Source of the DNA: Hippopus hippopus
Taxonomy: Eukaryota; Mollusca; Bivalvia; Cardiida; Cardiidae
DNA: 64,000 nucleotides
NCBI GenBank assembly: GCA_946811185.2
Contig: OX328109.1
Span: 17,086,255 to 17,150,254 of the forward strand
Direction of reading: 5' to 3'
This document shows positions 20,124 through 30,420 of this stretch, piece by piece. Within the stretch, counting starts at the first letter, position 1. Every line of letters begins with the position of its first letter. A program made the position numbers and the translations under genes. Under the pieces are notes generated by a model. The model made no database searches, was not told the origin of the DNA, and worked only from the letters and a program-made list of their open reading frames with translations.

Positions 20124-20340
20124 TTAAACCTTGGGCTGCTACGTGGGACTCGCTGACCTTTTTTGGACAGCGTAGATCAAGATCAGACTGCACAGAATGT
20201 GCAGTCTGATCTTGGATCTACACTGTCCAGTATGGAGATATTTTATCTCTAAAAAGTAAGTTTTAAATAGCATTGTTCAGGTTTTTTTCCATCAGCTTGA
20301 AAGTTTCATTTAACTTCTCTAGCAGGATAAGAGTTAAGTT
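20124..20340. mobile_element. TTAA-family B element
   Basis: TTAAACCTTGGGCTGC on the left and GATAAGAGTTAA on the right enclose a hairpin at about 20166-20228. Its arms are GTAGATCAAGATCAGACTGC and complement, and its loop is GAATGTGC. Similar to 22206-22416 but longer on the right. Confidence 0.6.
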
Positions 20341-20395
20341 TGATTTTGTTTTAGTATCATTTAACTTTCAGTATGTATCAAACTATGTCTGAACT

Positions 20396-20844
20396 TTAAC
20401 TCTTTACAACACAATCCCAACCTTTAACGACCCTTAGAAAGAAAGCTTTTGAAAACATTGTGGGAAAAGGAGAAAATGCTGGTTACCAGCATTTTCTCCT
20501 TTTCCCACAATGTTTTCTATCCTTTCCAAATCAATTTTCAATTTTTGATTCACATTTATTTTGTCGTCTGCAAATGCTTTCAATTTGGACTAGTCCAAAA
20601 TTTTGTCGTTTGGTAAAGAGTTAAACCATACAAATAAAATTTTAGTTAAGTCTAAATTGAAAGCATTTGCATACGACAATATAAGCATGGCTCAAATGAA
20701 AGAATTTGTCTTTGACAGGGTAGAAAACATTGTGGGGAAAGGAGAAAATGCTGGTTACCAGCATTTTCTCCTTTTCCTACAATGTTTTCTTAACTATTCT
20801 TCCTTAAGGTTGTTAAAACTCAGGAAAGTGTGGTACAAGGTTAA
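20396..20844. mobile_element. Two family A copies sharing one TTAA
   Basis: The inverted copy 20396-20624 carries an exact 67-bp palindrome at 20451-20517. The plus-orientation copy 20621-20844 begins on the same TTAA (20621-20624), but its CTCTTTACCA end is replaced by ACCATAC. Both have the 'GCATTTGC' arm. Confidence 0.8.
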
Positions 20845-20977
20845 CTCAGACACCATCCATGTATTTCAAATGTAGAAACCCCTTCTGGTCTTGTGGTTAG
20901 ACCACTTTTGCAAACATACTGGCAAAAGGAGACATTGCTTGTGAGAAGGAATTAGTTCTTTTCACATCTATTCATGA

Positions 20978-21365
20978 TTAAACTCTTTGACAACAAAATT
21001 ATAGACTGTTCCAAATTGTAAGCATTTGCAGACAACAAACTAAAGGTGTCTCAAATGATTGAAATTGTCTTTGTAAGGGTAGAAAACATTGTAGGAAAAG
21101 GACAATGTTTTCAAAAGGCTTCTTCCACAGGGTCGATAAAACCCGGGACTGTTTGGTAAAGGGTATACTTGATACCATACCACTAAATTTAGCCACATCC
21201 ATTTTGAAAGCAATTGCAAATGACAGTTTATATTTTTTATCAAATGTCTTTTAAAAAGTAGAAAAACATATAGGAAAATGCAGATGCATTTTCTCCTTTT
21301 CCCATGTTTTCAACAAACTCCTTCATCACATTTGTAAAAGCTAGGATTGTTTGATAAAGGGTATA
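20978..21365 (+). mobile_element. Two further family A copies, internal deletions
   Basis: The first (20978-21166) lacks the loop and one hairpin arm: GTAGGAAAAGGACAATG joins the right half directly. The second (21167-21365) is more decayed, with GCAGATGCATTTTCTCC at the centre. Confidence 0.6.
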
Positions 21366-21403
21366 CCATTACAAGTAATTTATCTCATCTCCTGCATATT
21401 TGT

Positions 21404-21632
21404 TTAACCCTTTACCAAACAATCCCTAGTTTTTACGACCCTGAGATAGAAGCCTTTTGAAAACATTGTGGGAAAAGGAGAAAATGCTGGTAACCAACAT
21501 TTTCTCCTTTTCCCACAATGTTTTCTACCCCGCTGGAAACAGATTTCAATTTTTGAGTTACGTTTATTTTGTCGACTGCAAATGCTTTTAATTTGGACGA
21601 GTCTAAAATTTTCTCGTGTGGTAAAGAGTTAA
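21404..21632 (-). mobile_element. TTAA-MITE family A copy
   Basis: Full-length inverted copy with TTAA at both ends and a near-perfect hairpin at about 21463-21527; the loop is GGTAACC followed by AAC. Confidence 0.85.
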
Positions 21633-21810
21633 GGAAGTAACATACAAGATAAGAGATCAAGAAGTCCCATTATTGCAAAATGACAAAATATATAGAAAAG
21701 TACTTAAAAAGTTTATTTTGCATACAGCTGCAGATTCTCTCACCACCTGTAATTTCAATGAGATCATCAACTCTGTACTTCGCATGTAGATATTTAGATT
21801 ATTATGCAAA

Positions 21811-22203
21811 TTAACCCTTTGGCACACAATCCCGAATTTGAACGACTCTGAGGAGGAATCTTTTGAAAACATTGTGGAAAAAAGGAGAAAATGCTAGTTA
21901 CCAGCATTTTATCCTTTCCCACAATGTTTTTTAACTCTTTACCAAACGACAAAATTTTAGACTGGTCCAAACTGAAAGCACTTGCAGATGACAAAATAAA
22001 CATATTTTAAAAATTGAAATTTGTTTCCCACAGGGTAGAAAACATTGTGGGAAAAGGAGAAAATGCCAGTTACCAGCATTTTCTCCTTTTCCCACAATGT
22101 TTTCAAAAGGCTTCAATCTTAGGGTCGTAAAAACCAGGGATTGTTTGGTAAAGAGTTAAAGGTTTTCTTCTACCATGTTGTATTGTTTGGTAAAGAGTAA
22201 AAG
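21811..22203. mobile_element. Family A copy interrupted at its hairpin edge by another
   Basis: The outer inverted copy runs from TTAACCCTTTGGCACAC (21811) to CCCACAATGTTT. A complete plus-orientation copy then occupies 21931-22159 with TTAA at both borders. After it only a short remnant (TTGTTTGGTAAAGAGTAAAAG, ending 22203) suggests the rest of the outer copy, so that part is largely deleted. Confidence 0.75.
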
Positions 22204-22205
22204 AC

Positions 22206-22416
22206 TTAACTCTTTCCTTACTGTTGACGACACCAGCTTTTGTGGACAGTGTATATCAAGATCAGACTGCACAGAATGTGCAGTCTGATCTCTGATCTAC
22301 ACTGTCCACTACTTTATTTTAGATTAATACCAAACTGTCTCTTCATTTTGCTGTGGAACTATATTTACAGCCAATGAAAAAGTGTAAATCATTTACTTGG
22401 TAATGAAAGAGTTTAA
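22206..22416. mobile_element. TTAA-family B element, best copy
   Basis: Bounded by TTAACTCTTTCCTTACTG and GGTAATGAAAGAGTTTAA, imperfect inverted ends that share TTAACTCTTT with family A. The central hairpin at about 22240-22308 has arms of GTGGACAGTGTATATCAAGA type around CAGAATGTG. Non-coding. Likely mobilised by the same kind of transposase as family A (inference). Confidence 0.65.
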
Positions 22417-22840
22417 AGCTTTACTACATTAGATAGGTGAGTATAAGGAGAAATGGAACAACTGCATGTTTATAGCCCATCCTCCGCTTTTAAATTCTAA
22501 ATGAGTCGTATCGTGAATAAATAAATACGATGATGAAATACAAATACAACTATTCTGAAAGATATTATGTCATTTTTTGTATCTGTGTTATAGTTTACAC
22601 CAGAATAATATAACCATAACTGTATGAGTGAATCTCAATCTTTACGCTGCATCCATTTCTAAACACAATTTATTTAAACCCAATAAACAAACCTACTTCA
22701 ATAAAATCCTTGTAACAAAGGAAAAATCAACATAAAATGTGACTGAATACAAGAATACATTCAGAAAAAAAGGAGAAATTGCTTGTTACTCAACAATGCA
22801 GAGAGAAATTTTTCAAAACTCTCTGTTGCACTAACCCTTA
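22417..22840. other. Intergenic DNA without recognised features
   Basis: AT-rich with no open frame of note, no element ends and no RNA-like structure that I can identify. Confidence 0.35.
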
Positions 22841-22844
22841 TCAC

Positions 22845-23560
22845 CCTTTACCAAATAATCTCGTTTCATCAACCTTCAGGCAAAAGGCCTTTAAAAACAT
22901 TGTTTTGTGAGGATATAATACTGGTAAATGACAACAAAACCAATGATTTGAGTCACAGTTGATTTCCTATCTCCAACATCTTTTTGGACAAGTGTTAACT
23001 CTTCAGCAAACGACGACATTTTGGTCTGGACCAAATTGAAAACATTTGCATATGACAAATTAAATGTAGCTCAAATGATGGTTTCTATCTTTTATTGGAT
23101 GGAAAACATTGTGTGAAAAGGAGAAAATGCTGGTTACCAGCATTTTCTCCTTTTCACACAATGTTTTCTAATGTCTTCTTGGTCAGGTTTAATAAAAGTT
23201 AGCATTGTGCTGTAAAATTTTGAAATCTGGTATAGAGTTAACTCTTTTGCCACTAATTTGAAATAATTATGCTTTTTTTAAAAGAGCTTAAAAAACAATT
23301 CCATCATAAATGAATAGAGGATTTTAGTCTTAGCTCTTAGCCAGAAAAAATTTAAACTTGTCCATATTGAAAGCTTTTGTAGATTTATGACAAAAAAAAA
23401 GTGACTTCAATAATGGAATGTGTCATTATTAAAAGAGTAAAAAACATTGTAGTAAAGGCAGCTGGTGACCAGCTTTTCTCCTTTTCCCACTATGATTTCT
23501 AAAGCCTTCCTACAGGTTGTTAAAACACAGGCTTGTTTGGTTAAAGGTTTAGCATGAAAT
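22845..23560. mobile_element. Three family A copies in series, one with a symmetric hairpin variant
   Basis: An inverted remnant (22845-23000) is followed by a plus copy (22996-23240) and a decayed plus copy (about 23325-23560). The middle copy has an exact palindrome at 23102-23168 in which both arms carry GTGTGA/TCACAC instead of GTGGGA/TCCCAC. Confidence 0.65.
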
Positions 23561-23734
23561 CAATAGGGAGACAAAGTTGATATGAAATCGGATTTCCACA
23601 GAATAGGCAATTCGAATTCAATTTACAGCATTTGTGAATGCTAACTGCTGCATCGCCTACAGCACTGAAAGGGTTATAACAGTAAAACTTTAATTCCTTT
23701 TTGCTACAGTAAAAGTCCATTAGTTCTTTACTAA

Positions 23735-24168
23735 ACAATCTAGTTTAACACTGTATAACAGAATTCCGAGGTTTAATGACCTTGAGAAAGAAAGCTTTTG
23801 AAAACATTGCTGGAAAAGGAGAAAATGCTGGTTGCCAGCATTTTCTCCTTTTCCCACAATGCTTTCTTCTCAATTAATGGCAAGTTTCATCATTTGTGCC
23901 ACTTTTTGATTTGCTTTGAATTTGGACAAGTCAGAAATTCTGTCATGTGGTAAAGACTTAAACAACACTGCGAAAGAAAGCTTTTGAAAACATTCTGGGA
24001 AAGGAGAAATTGCTTGTAACAAGCATTATCTCCTTTTCCAAAAATGGTTTCTCCCCTTTTCCCTTTCAAATACAGGTCCCCATTATTTCAGCCACATTTA
24101 ATTTGTTGTCTGCTAATGCTCTTAGTTTAGACCAGTCCAAAATTTTGCTGTCTGGTAAAGAGTTAAAT
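23735..24168 (-). mobile_element. Two inverted family A copies in series
   Basis: The first (about 23735-23962) has hairpin GCTGGTTGCCAGC. The second (about 23963-24168) has the loop arms changed together to GCTTG...CAAGC where the family has GCTGG...CCAGC. Confidence 0.65.
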
Positions 24169-24315
24169 TTCCCATGCTGCTTAAAAGCTAGTATCACATA
24201 TCATCATCATAAAATTTTTTTACTGTTTACAAATATCTTTAACACATAGATATTCGATACAATCACTTCATGTTGTATCAACATTTCATAATACGCTCTA
24301 TTTCTGGTTTTCGTT

Positions 24316-24768
24316 TTAACCCTTTATCACACAATCCTGAGTTTTAATGACCCTAATAAAGAAGGCTTTTGAAAACATAATGGGAAAAGGAGAAAATGCT
24401 GATAACCAGCATTTTCTCCTTTTCCCACAATGTTTTCTACCCAGTCAAAAACAAATTCCATAACTTGAGCCATATTTTAATTGTTGTCTTCCCATGCTTT
24501 GAATTTGGACTATTCCAAAATTTTGTCATTTGGTAAAGAGTTGACCGTTTGCCAGACAATAACATTTTATACTTGTCAAATATGACAGCATTTGCAGACG
24601 ACAAAGTGAATGCGACTCAAATGATAAGGTTTGGTTTTGAAAGGGTAGAAAACACTGTGCAAAAGGGAGAAAATGCTGGTTACCAGTGCATTGTTCTTTT
24701 CCAACAATATTTTTATAAGCCATTTTTGTCAGGGTCCTTAAAACATGGGAATGTTTGAGAAAGGGCTA
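24316..24768. mobile_element. Two family A copies, inverted then plus, sharing their junction
   Basis: The copy at 24316-24543 has a full hairpin (about 24372-24438). The next, plus-orientation, starts at the TTGACCGTTTGCCAG junction and has a broken right arm (CCAGTGCATTGTTC). Confidence 0.7.
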
Positions 24769-25011
24769 ATGAAGGATGGATTTCAAACCCATTACAATAC
24801 AAAATATGTGTATATACGTAACGGCCCTCCAGCTGCACAATTTTATGAAAAGATTATGGTAAAAGGTGTGATAGCTTGCAACTCTGAAATACTCTAAAGC
24901 AAAAATATTTTTCCTTTGCTCAATAAATTATTGATTCTACCTGTTTGTATGAATCATACTATATTTTGGTTGGACTATACAAGAAAAGGAATTTTGAATC
25001 TGCTATAGTAT

Positions 25012-25290
25012 ACATTTGACCCATGCTCTGGCAAAAGGAAGCTTAACGCATCTCTGTGATGCATGATATCAAGCAAGTCATCACAGCATTATACATCTCT
25101 AAAATCCATTTTGTATAACAACCTCCTTAATGATGAGGTAAGCAGGTCCTTTGACAGGCAGAAAATCAACCAAAAGCAAAAAGTTTCAGCCTTGGTCAGC
25201 CTGCGTGGATTGTGCAGGCTGACCTGGGTCGATACTTTTTACAACTGCATTAAGCCTCCTTTTCACATAGCATGGCTCATTTGTATATAT
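25012..25290. mobile_element. TIR element family C copy
   Basis: TTTGACCCATGCTCTGGCAA to CATAGCATGGCTCATTTG, with the internal palindrome CAGCCTGCGTGGATTGTGCA at about 25190-25225. Confidence 0.7.
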
Positions 25291-25403
25291 AGAACAAGGC
25301 AATATTTTGCTATACATAAAACATTTAGTAACATCTTGCTTTACATACAACATTTAACAACATTTTTACAATGAAGAACAATAAAGCAACTGCTTCGAGG
25401 TGG

Positions 25404-25632
25404 TTAACCCTTTACCACACTGAAACAAAATTAGACTCATCCATATTTAAGCAGTTTTCAGTGGGAATTCAAACATATTTCAAAGGACAGTATTTTTCCT
25501 TGAACAGGTAGAAAACATTGTGGGAAAAGGAGAAAATGCTGGTTATCAGCATTTTCTCCTTTTCCCACAATGTTTTCAAAAGTCCTTTTTTTTAAAGATT
25601 ATTAAAATGCAAGATTGTTTGGTAAAAGACAC
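25404..25632 (+). mobile_element. TTAA-MITE family A copy
   Basis: TTAACCCTTTACCACAC on the left; exact hairpin at about 25510-25577. The right end has decayed to TTTGGTAAAAGAC and the TTAA is lost. Confidence 0.75.
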
Positions 25633-25654
25633 TAGCCTTATTAAGCATCCCTGA

Positions 25655-26330
25655 ACAACCCATATTGCAAAATTTTGGACTACTCTCAACAAACAACACT
25701 GCAAGTTTTCTAGTCTTAAACTTGCAGTCTGTGTTGTTCAGGGTAGTCTAAATCTTACAGTCTGGGTTGTTGAGGGTAGTCTAAATCTTACAGTCTGGGT
25801 TGTTGAGAGTAGTCTAAATCTTGCAGTCTAGGTTGATGGTAGTCTGTATCTTGTAGTCTGTGTTGTTGGGATAAATTTAAAACTTGCAGTCTGGTTAGTC
25901 TTAAACTTGCAGTCTTTTTTGCTGAGGGTAGTCTATAACTTGCAGTCTGTGTTGTTGTGGGTAGTTTTAAATTTGCATTCTGGGTTGTTGAGGGTATTTT
26001 GAATCTTGTAGTCTAGGTTGGGGGTAGTCTGTATCTTGTAGTCTGTGTTGTTGAGGTAAATTTAAAACTTGCAGTCTGGGTAGTCTTAAACTTGCAGTCT
26101 GGTTTGTTGAGGGTAGTCTGTACCTTGTAGTCTGTGTTGTTGAGGTAAATCTAAAACTTGCAGTCTTTGTTGTTGAGGGTAGTCTGCATCTTGTAGTCTG
26201 GATTGTTGAGGTACATCTAAATCTTGCAGTCTTGGTTGTGGAGGGTAGTCTGTATCTTGTAGTCTGTGTTGTGGAGGTAAATCTAAATCTTGCAGTCTGT
26301 TGTTGAGGGTAGTCTAAATCTTGCATCAGG
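25655..26330. repeat. Minisatellite, about 30-38-bp units
   Basis: About 20 imperfect units built from GTTGTTGAGGGTAGTCTAAA and TCTTGCAGTCTG. The minus strand has a 119-codon open frame (25967-26326) repeating PSTTKTARF-like units. This reflects a unit length often divisible by three with few stops, and nothing supports a gene. Confidence 0.8.
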
Positions 26331-27004
26331 ATTGATTGATAAAATGATAAATGTTCCCTGGAAACAAACTGAGTACTTTCCCTATCTGTCTAACTTTTAT
26401 TTGGCCTGCTCTCTTAACATAAACTGGCAGCCTATCATTGATCTCTGTGTCAAGATGACATCAAAATTCTACCCGGCAGAATTATGCTGGGCTTAAGACT
26501 TTATCTAACATTGTCAGAGCTTGCAAGACTTGAATATTCACATAATCCCATTATTTATTTGCAAGAGTCATCCTTATTGCATCAGGTTTAGCTATTAAGG
26601 GTATCTAAATATTGATTGTGGACAGAATAATCTTTGTATTTACTGATAATGAAAATTTCAGACAAATATTGCAATTCCTGTTTCATTAAAACAAAATTTA
26701 TAGCACTCTGTCATGCATTGTCTGATTGGTGCAGTTTAAAACCAATAGCTGCCATTGATAAACTGTGTGTTGCCCATTGCCTAACAGATGGTTACGGGAG
26801 ATATGATGGGTACCCATTTTCACTGTTTAGAACATTCTCTGGTACCCTCTGTATTATATAACATTCAATGTCAGTTTCCTTTTCACTACTGTTGGTTGGG
26901 TCCATTATCATTTTCTGTTGAATCACTCATCCTGCCGGCCCTTTACATTCATGTGCATGGGTTTGCCAGTGTTTTAACTGAAAATAGAAATGCATGTAAT
27001 TAAT
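26331..27004. other. Intergenic DNA without recognised features
   Basis: Mixed-composition sequence. I searched the minus strand for a terminal exon of the large gene (completion of its zinc finger) and found no convincing one. Confidence 0.3.
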
Positions 27005-27007
27005 TCA

Positions 27008-28336
27008 TTTAAAGAACAAAATTTTAGACAACTCAAAATTCATAGCATTTGCAAACTACATAATAAATGTGACTCAACAAGATGTCTGTTTGTAAAACAG
27101 TCATGCCCCCCTACTGCCACATTGATACAGGAAGTGGCACAGTTCATAAACTGATATCAAAAGAGTTGATTGGGAAATATCGATGTCATCTTTTTGATTT
27201 ATAGCCCACCTCAATTGTTAAACGTAATAATCTGTCAACAGTTCGCATAATTATACACACCGCCATGTGTATACATACAAGATTGTAAACAGTCGCCGAT
27301 ACACAGACTGGGTTATCGATTTTCTTTTCGGCACGCATGTTCGACTTCCGCTTTTTCCCAGTCGACTTCGATGCTTACTACGTCCCCGATAATACGCGAA
27401 TAAAATGTTGGAGCCACAAGTTGAGCCACATATGATGATTTTTGAGACACTTTAACTTTTTTTGAGCAAATGGCTCAAGTGGCGAACAGCAGCGCGGGCC
27501 CTGAATCATCTGGTGGTCACTGTGACCTTGACCTTTCACGGATTAACCTTAAAATCGATAGGGATCATTTACACTCCAAGATGAATAACTGTACAGAATT
27601 TGAAGGACCTAGGTCAATTCTGTGTCTAGTTATCATCTGGACAAGGTTTGGTCTACATATTAAGTTGAAGGCCACTGTGACCTTGACCTTTGATGGATTA
27701 ATCTCAAAATCAATAGGGATCATTTACACTCCAAGATGAATAACAGTACAGAATTTGAAGAACCTATGTCAATTGTGTGTCTAGTTATCATCTGGACAAG
27801 GTTTGGTCTATATATCATTAAGCTGAAGGCCACTGTGACCTTGACCTTTGATGGATTAATCTCAAAAGTGATAGGGATCATTTGCACTCCAAGACGCATG
27901 TCTGTGCCAAATTTGACGAACCTAGGTCAATTCTGTGTCTAGTTATCATCCGGACAAGGTTTGGTCTATATATCATGTTGACGGTCACTGTGACCTTGAC
28001 CTTTGACTGATTGACCTCAAAATCAATAGGGATCATCTACACTCCGAGATGCATGTCTGTGCCAAATTTGACGAACCTAGGTCAATTCTGTGTCTAGTTA
28101 TCTTCCAGACAAGGTAAGGTCTACCAACCGAAGGACCGACAAACATTAGCAAAGCAATATACCCCCACTTCGTTGAAGGGGGGCATAAAAATTGAAATTT
28201 GTTTAGAGAAGGGCAGAAAACATTGTGGGAAAAGGAGAAAATGCTGGTTACCAGCATTTTCTCCTTTTCTCACAGTGTTTTCAGAAGGCTTCTTCCTCTG
28301 GGTCGTTAAAAGTCGGGATTGTTTGGTAAAGGGTTA
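27008..28336 (+). mobile_element. Family A copy split by a tandem-core element
   Basis: The left half 27008-27078 (GAACAAAATTTTAGACAAC to GTGACTCAA) and right half 28190-28336 (AAATTGAAATTTGTTTAG, hairpin, TTTGGTAAAGGGTTAA) rejoin cleanly to a normal copy once the 1.1-kb insert is removed. Confidence 0.8.
27079..28189 (+). mobile_element. Tandem-core element, 1.1 kb, inserted into a family A copy
   Basis: Begins CAAGATGTCTGTTTG with CATGCCCCCCTACTGCC and ends GAAGGGGGGCATAA. The core from about 27515 holds four units of about 160 bp with ACTGTGACCTTGACCTTT and GTCAATTCTGTGTCTAGTTA. Architecture (terminal segment, tandem ~160-bp core) resembles molluscan 'pearl'-type, Helitron-related non-autonomous elements; that assignment is inference. 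The reading frames across the repeats are not genes. Confidence 0.7.
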
Positions 28337-28465
28337 AAGCCCTTTTTCCAAGATCACAGCTTATATTCATTTGCACGGTTTTAGCCAAGTTTTTAAATGA
28401 AAATGTAAACATTTACGTAGGCTTTTTCCTTTACATTCCATTGTTTTGGATTGCCAATGTTTTAG

Positions 28466-28590
28466 CCCTTAAAGCACCTTTAACAACTATAGTTGTCTTT
28501 GCAGCCAGTGTAGATCAGAGATCAGACTGCACAAAACCTGCAGTCTGATCTCTGATCTACACTGTCCATTTTGCTAAACATGACAGACAA
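28466..28590. mobile_element. TTAA-family B hairpin
   Basis: Hairpin at about 28502-28565 with arms GTGTAGATCAGAGATCAGAC and complement, and loop AAAACC. The left end resembles TTAGCCCTTAAAGCACC; the right end is unclear. Confidence 0.55.
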
Positions 28591-28789
28591 AAATCACCAT
28601 GATATCGTATAAAATTATCTTGTCAGCTGTAGTACATTCAGTAATTGGTGTATCATTCTATACAAGGAGGGAAGGGGTCAAATGAAATTGACCACAGGAG
28701 AGGAAATCTTGTTTCCATTGAAATGAAAAATAAAATGTTATTGATGCAAAATTTAGCTGACATAAATGGCATTTATTCATCAGGATTTC

Positions 28790-29195
28790 TTAACCCTTTG
28801 CCACATTTGTTCCCATTGTGGACGGACATTTTGGCCAGGATGCTTTGGCCGCATGTTTTACAAAAGAAAACAAAAATGTCCTACATTTACTTTAAGAAGA
28901 GGCCTTTTGAAAACATTATGGGAAAAGGACAAAAAGCTGGTACAATCATTTTCTCCTTTTCCGAAAATGTTTTCTACCCTATCATAGACAATACTGACTT
29001 TTAATAACCCTGTAGAAGCATTTTGAAAACATTGTTGGAAATGGAGAAAATTCTGGTACCTGGCGTTTCCTCCTTTTCACACAATGCTCTCTACTCTATC
29101 ACAGACAGAAATCATCATTCTAGCTACATTTGTCGTTTGCAAATGCTTTCAATTTGATCCAGTCCAGAACTTTGTCGTATGGTAAAGGGTCTAGT
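28790..29195 (-). mobile_element. Two decayed family A copies
   Basis: First: TTAACCCTTTGCCACATTTG with GGGAAAAGGACAAAAAGCTGG, right half lost. Second (about 29000-29195): GTTGGAAATGGAGAAAATTC and the arm TCGTTTGCAAATGCTTTC, ending GTATGGTAAAGGGTC. Confidence 0.55.
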
Positions 29196-29379
29196 GTTGC
29201 ATGAATGACAAGGGCTTTGTAAGGTCTGCATCAACTACGTTCCCCCATTAATTCACAGATGTGCAAAGACCAACTGGGGTTAGACTGTGATCACAGGTAG
29301 TCCAAAAATAAGATAAAAGAGACTGGCGTCACGTAGAAGTACATGTTATAGTTCAAGGTGAAGAAACTCGTATAATTTT

Positions 29380-29525
29380 TAACCCTTAGGCTGCTAAGCC
29401 GGACTCAAGGACATTTTGCAGACAGTATAGCTCAAGATCAGACTGTACAGAACATGCAGCTTGATCTTGGATCTACACTGTCCAGTAAGGAGATATTAAT
29501 TATTTTCTTCAAAAAGTAACTTTAA
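29380..29525. mobile_element. TTAA-family B element immediately 3' of the large gene
   Basis: TTAACCCTTAGGCTGCTAAG at the left and a hairpin (about 29415-29490) with AGATCAGACTGTACAGAAC. It lies 50 bp beyond the candidate stop codon of the large gene, so it may form part of its 3' untranslated region. Confidence 0.5.
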
Positions 29526-29571
29526 CCACATTTGGGTAAATAATTTCAAAATACCAATATTTGGGTTTTTA

Positions 29572-30420
29572 CTATTGGGTTGCAGATTTCATATAACATT
29601 TAGCATGATACGGGTCAGTACAGCATGGTTCATATAAACTTACCTGGCACTCTGGGCTGCAGTACCAAATCTTTTTACAACTAGAACAAAGGTAGAGTGA
29701 GTATCTACCACACAAAATGCATGTCCCGTTGACTTGTTGGACGTGGGGTATGTTCTCTTGCTCCAGTTCTTGCCCAATCTTTCCTGGAAAATCCTGCGGG
29801 ACTTTGGTCAACATTGGTCCTTGAGTATGTTGACTGGAGCTCTCTTGCATCTGAGCTTGACCATGACCTGGGTGGACAGAAAGGTTGCTGACAGGGTAAG
29901 TTGACGCCATTTTGTGGTGATGAGGGGAATTGCCAGGCCATGTTTTCTGAGGAAAGTACTGATGTTGTCCTTGATGGATAACTTGCTCGGAATTTCTCAT
30001 GGAATGTGCTCGCACTGGTTGATTCTGAAAACCCTGGATGATACCTGGCTGTTTTGTCTGACTTTGGTAAGCGGGCTGGGTATGTGATACAACCCTGTTC
30101 TGACCTGAATGTTGGTTGGGGTGAGTAGGAGGCATCTGATTCACAGTTGTGATAAACTGGGCCTCGGGTGGTCCCAGGTGATAATAACGAGTTGAAGCGG
30201 GTGGAGAAACTTGTGGCTTTTTTGTAGCCATCTGATTGGTCATCTGAGGAGCTTGACCATACTGGTTGATCGTGGAATGGTGACCAAGAAATTGGTTGGG
30301 TTGATGTCTTGTCTCCATGCTTTGCATATGAATTGCCTTGTGGGGCTGGAGACCAGCTTGTTGAATTGGGTGCTGTTTGGAACTGGGCTGGTATTTTTGA
30401 CCAGGGTCTTGCACTGGGCC
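29572..30420 (-). CDS. Large gene, exon with the cysteine finger (3'-most visible)
   Basis: Acceptor TTTCTTCAAG, then GPVQDPGQKYQPSSKQHPIQ and a long Gln/His/Pro-rich stretch. The finger at about 29644-29727 reads CILCGRYSLYLCSSCKKIWY followed by CSPECQ. This matches the first six ligands of a MYND zinc finger. Directly after CQ lies CAG|GTAAGT at 29644/29643, an ideal donor. If used, the exon ends at 29644 and the last two ligands lie on a further exon I could not find. If unused, 23 more residues (VSLYEPCCTDPYHAKCYMKS, then ATQ) follow before TAG at 29574-29572, and these also contain C and H. Confidence 0.8.
   Translation of the reverse strand, partial: GPVQDPGQKYQPSSKQHPIQQAGLQPHKAIHMQSMETRHQPNQFLGHHSTINQYGQAPQMTNQMATKKPQVSPPASTRYYHLGPPEAQFITTVNQMPPTHPNQHSGQNRVVSHTQPAYQSQTKQPGIIQGFQNQPVRAHSMRNSEQVIHQGQHQYFPQKTWPGNSPHHHKMASTYPVSNLSVHPGHGQAQMQESSSQHTQGPMLTKVPQDFPGKIGQELEQENIPHVQQVNGTCILCGRYSLYLCSSCKKIWYCSPECQVSLYEPCCTDPYHAKCYMKSATQ

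Noticed and set aside
25967..26326. 119-codon minus-strand frame as a repetitive-protein gene
   Set aside because: It lies wholly in a minisatellite whose period permits an open frame; no splice sites, start context or homology support it.
27470..27942. Two plus-strand frames of 68-89 codons with similar sequence (IWTRFGL.IKLKATVTLTFDG)
   Set aside because: They are successive units of a tandem-core transposon, not duplicated genes.
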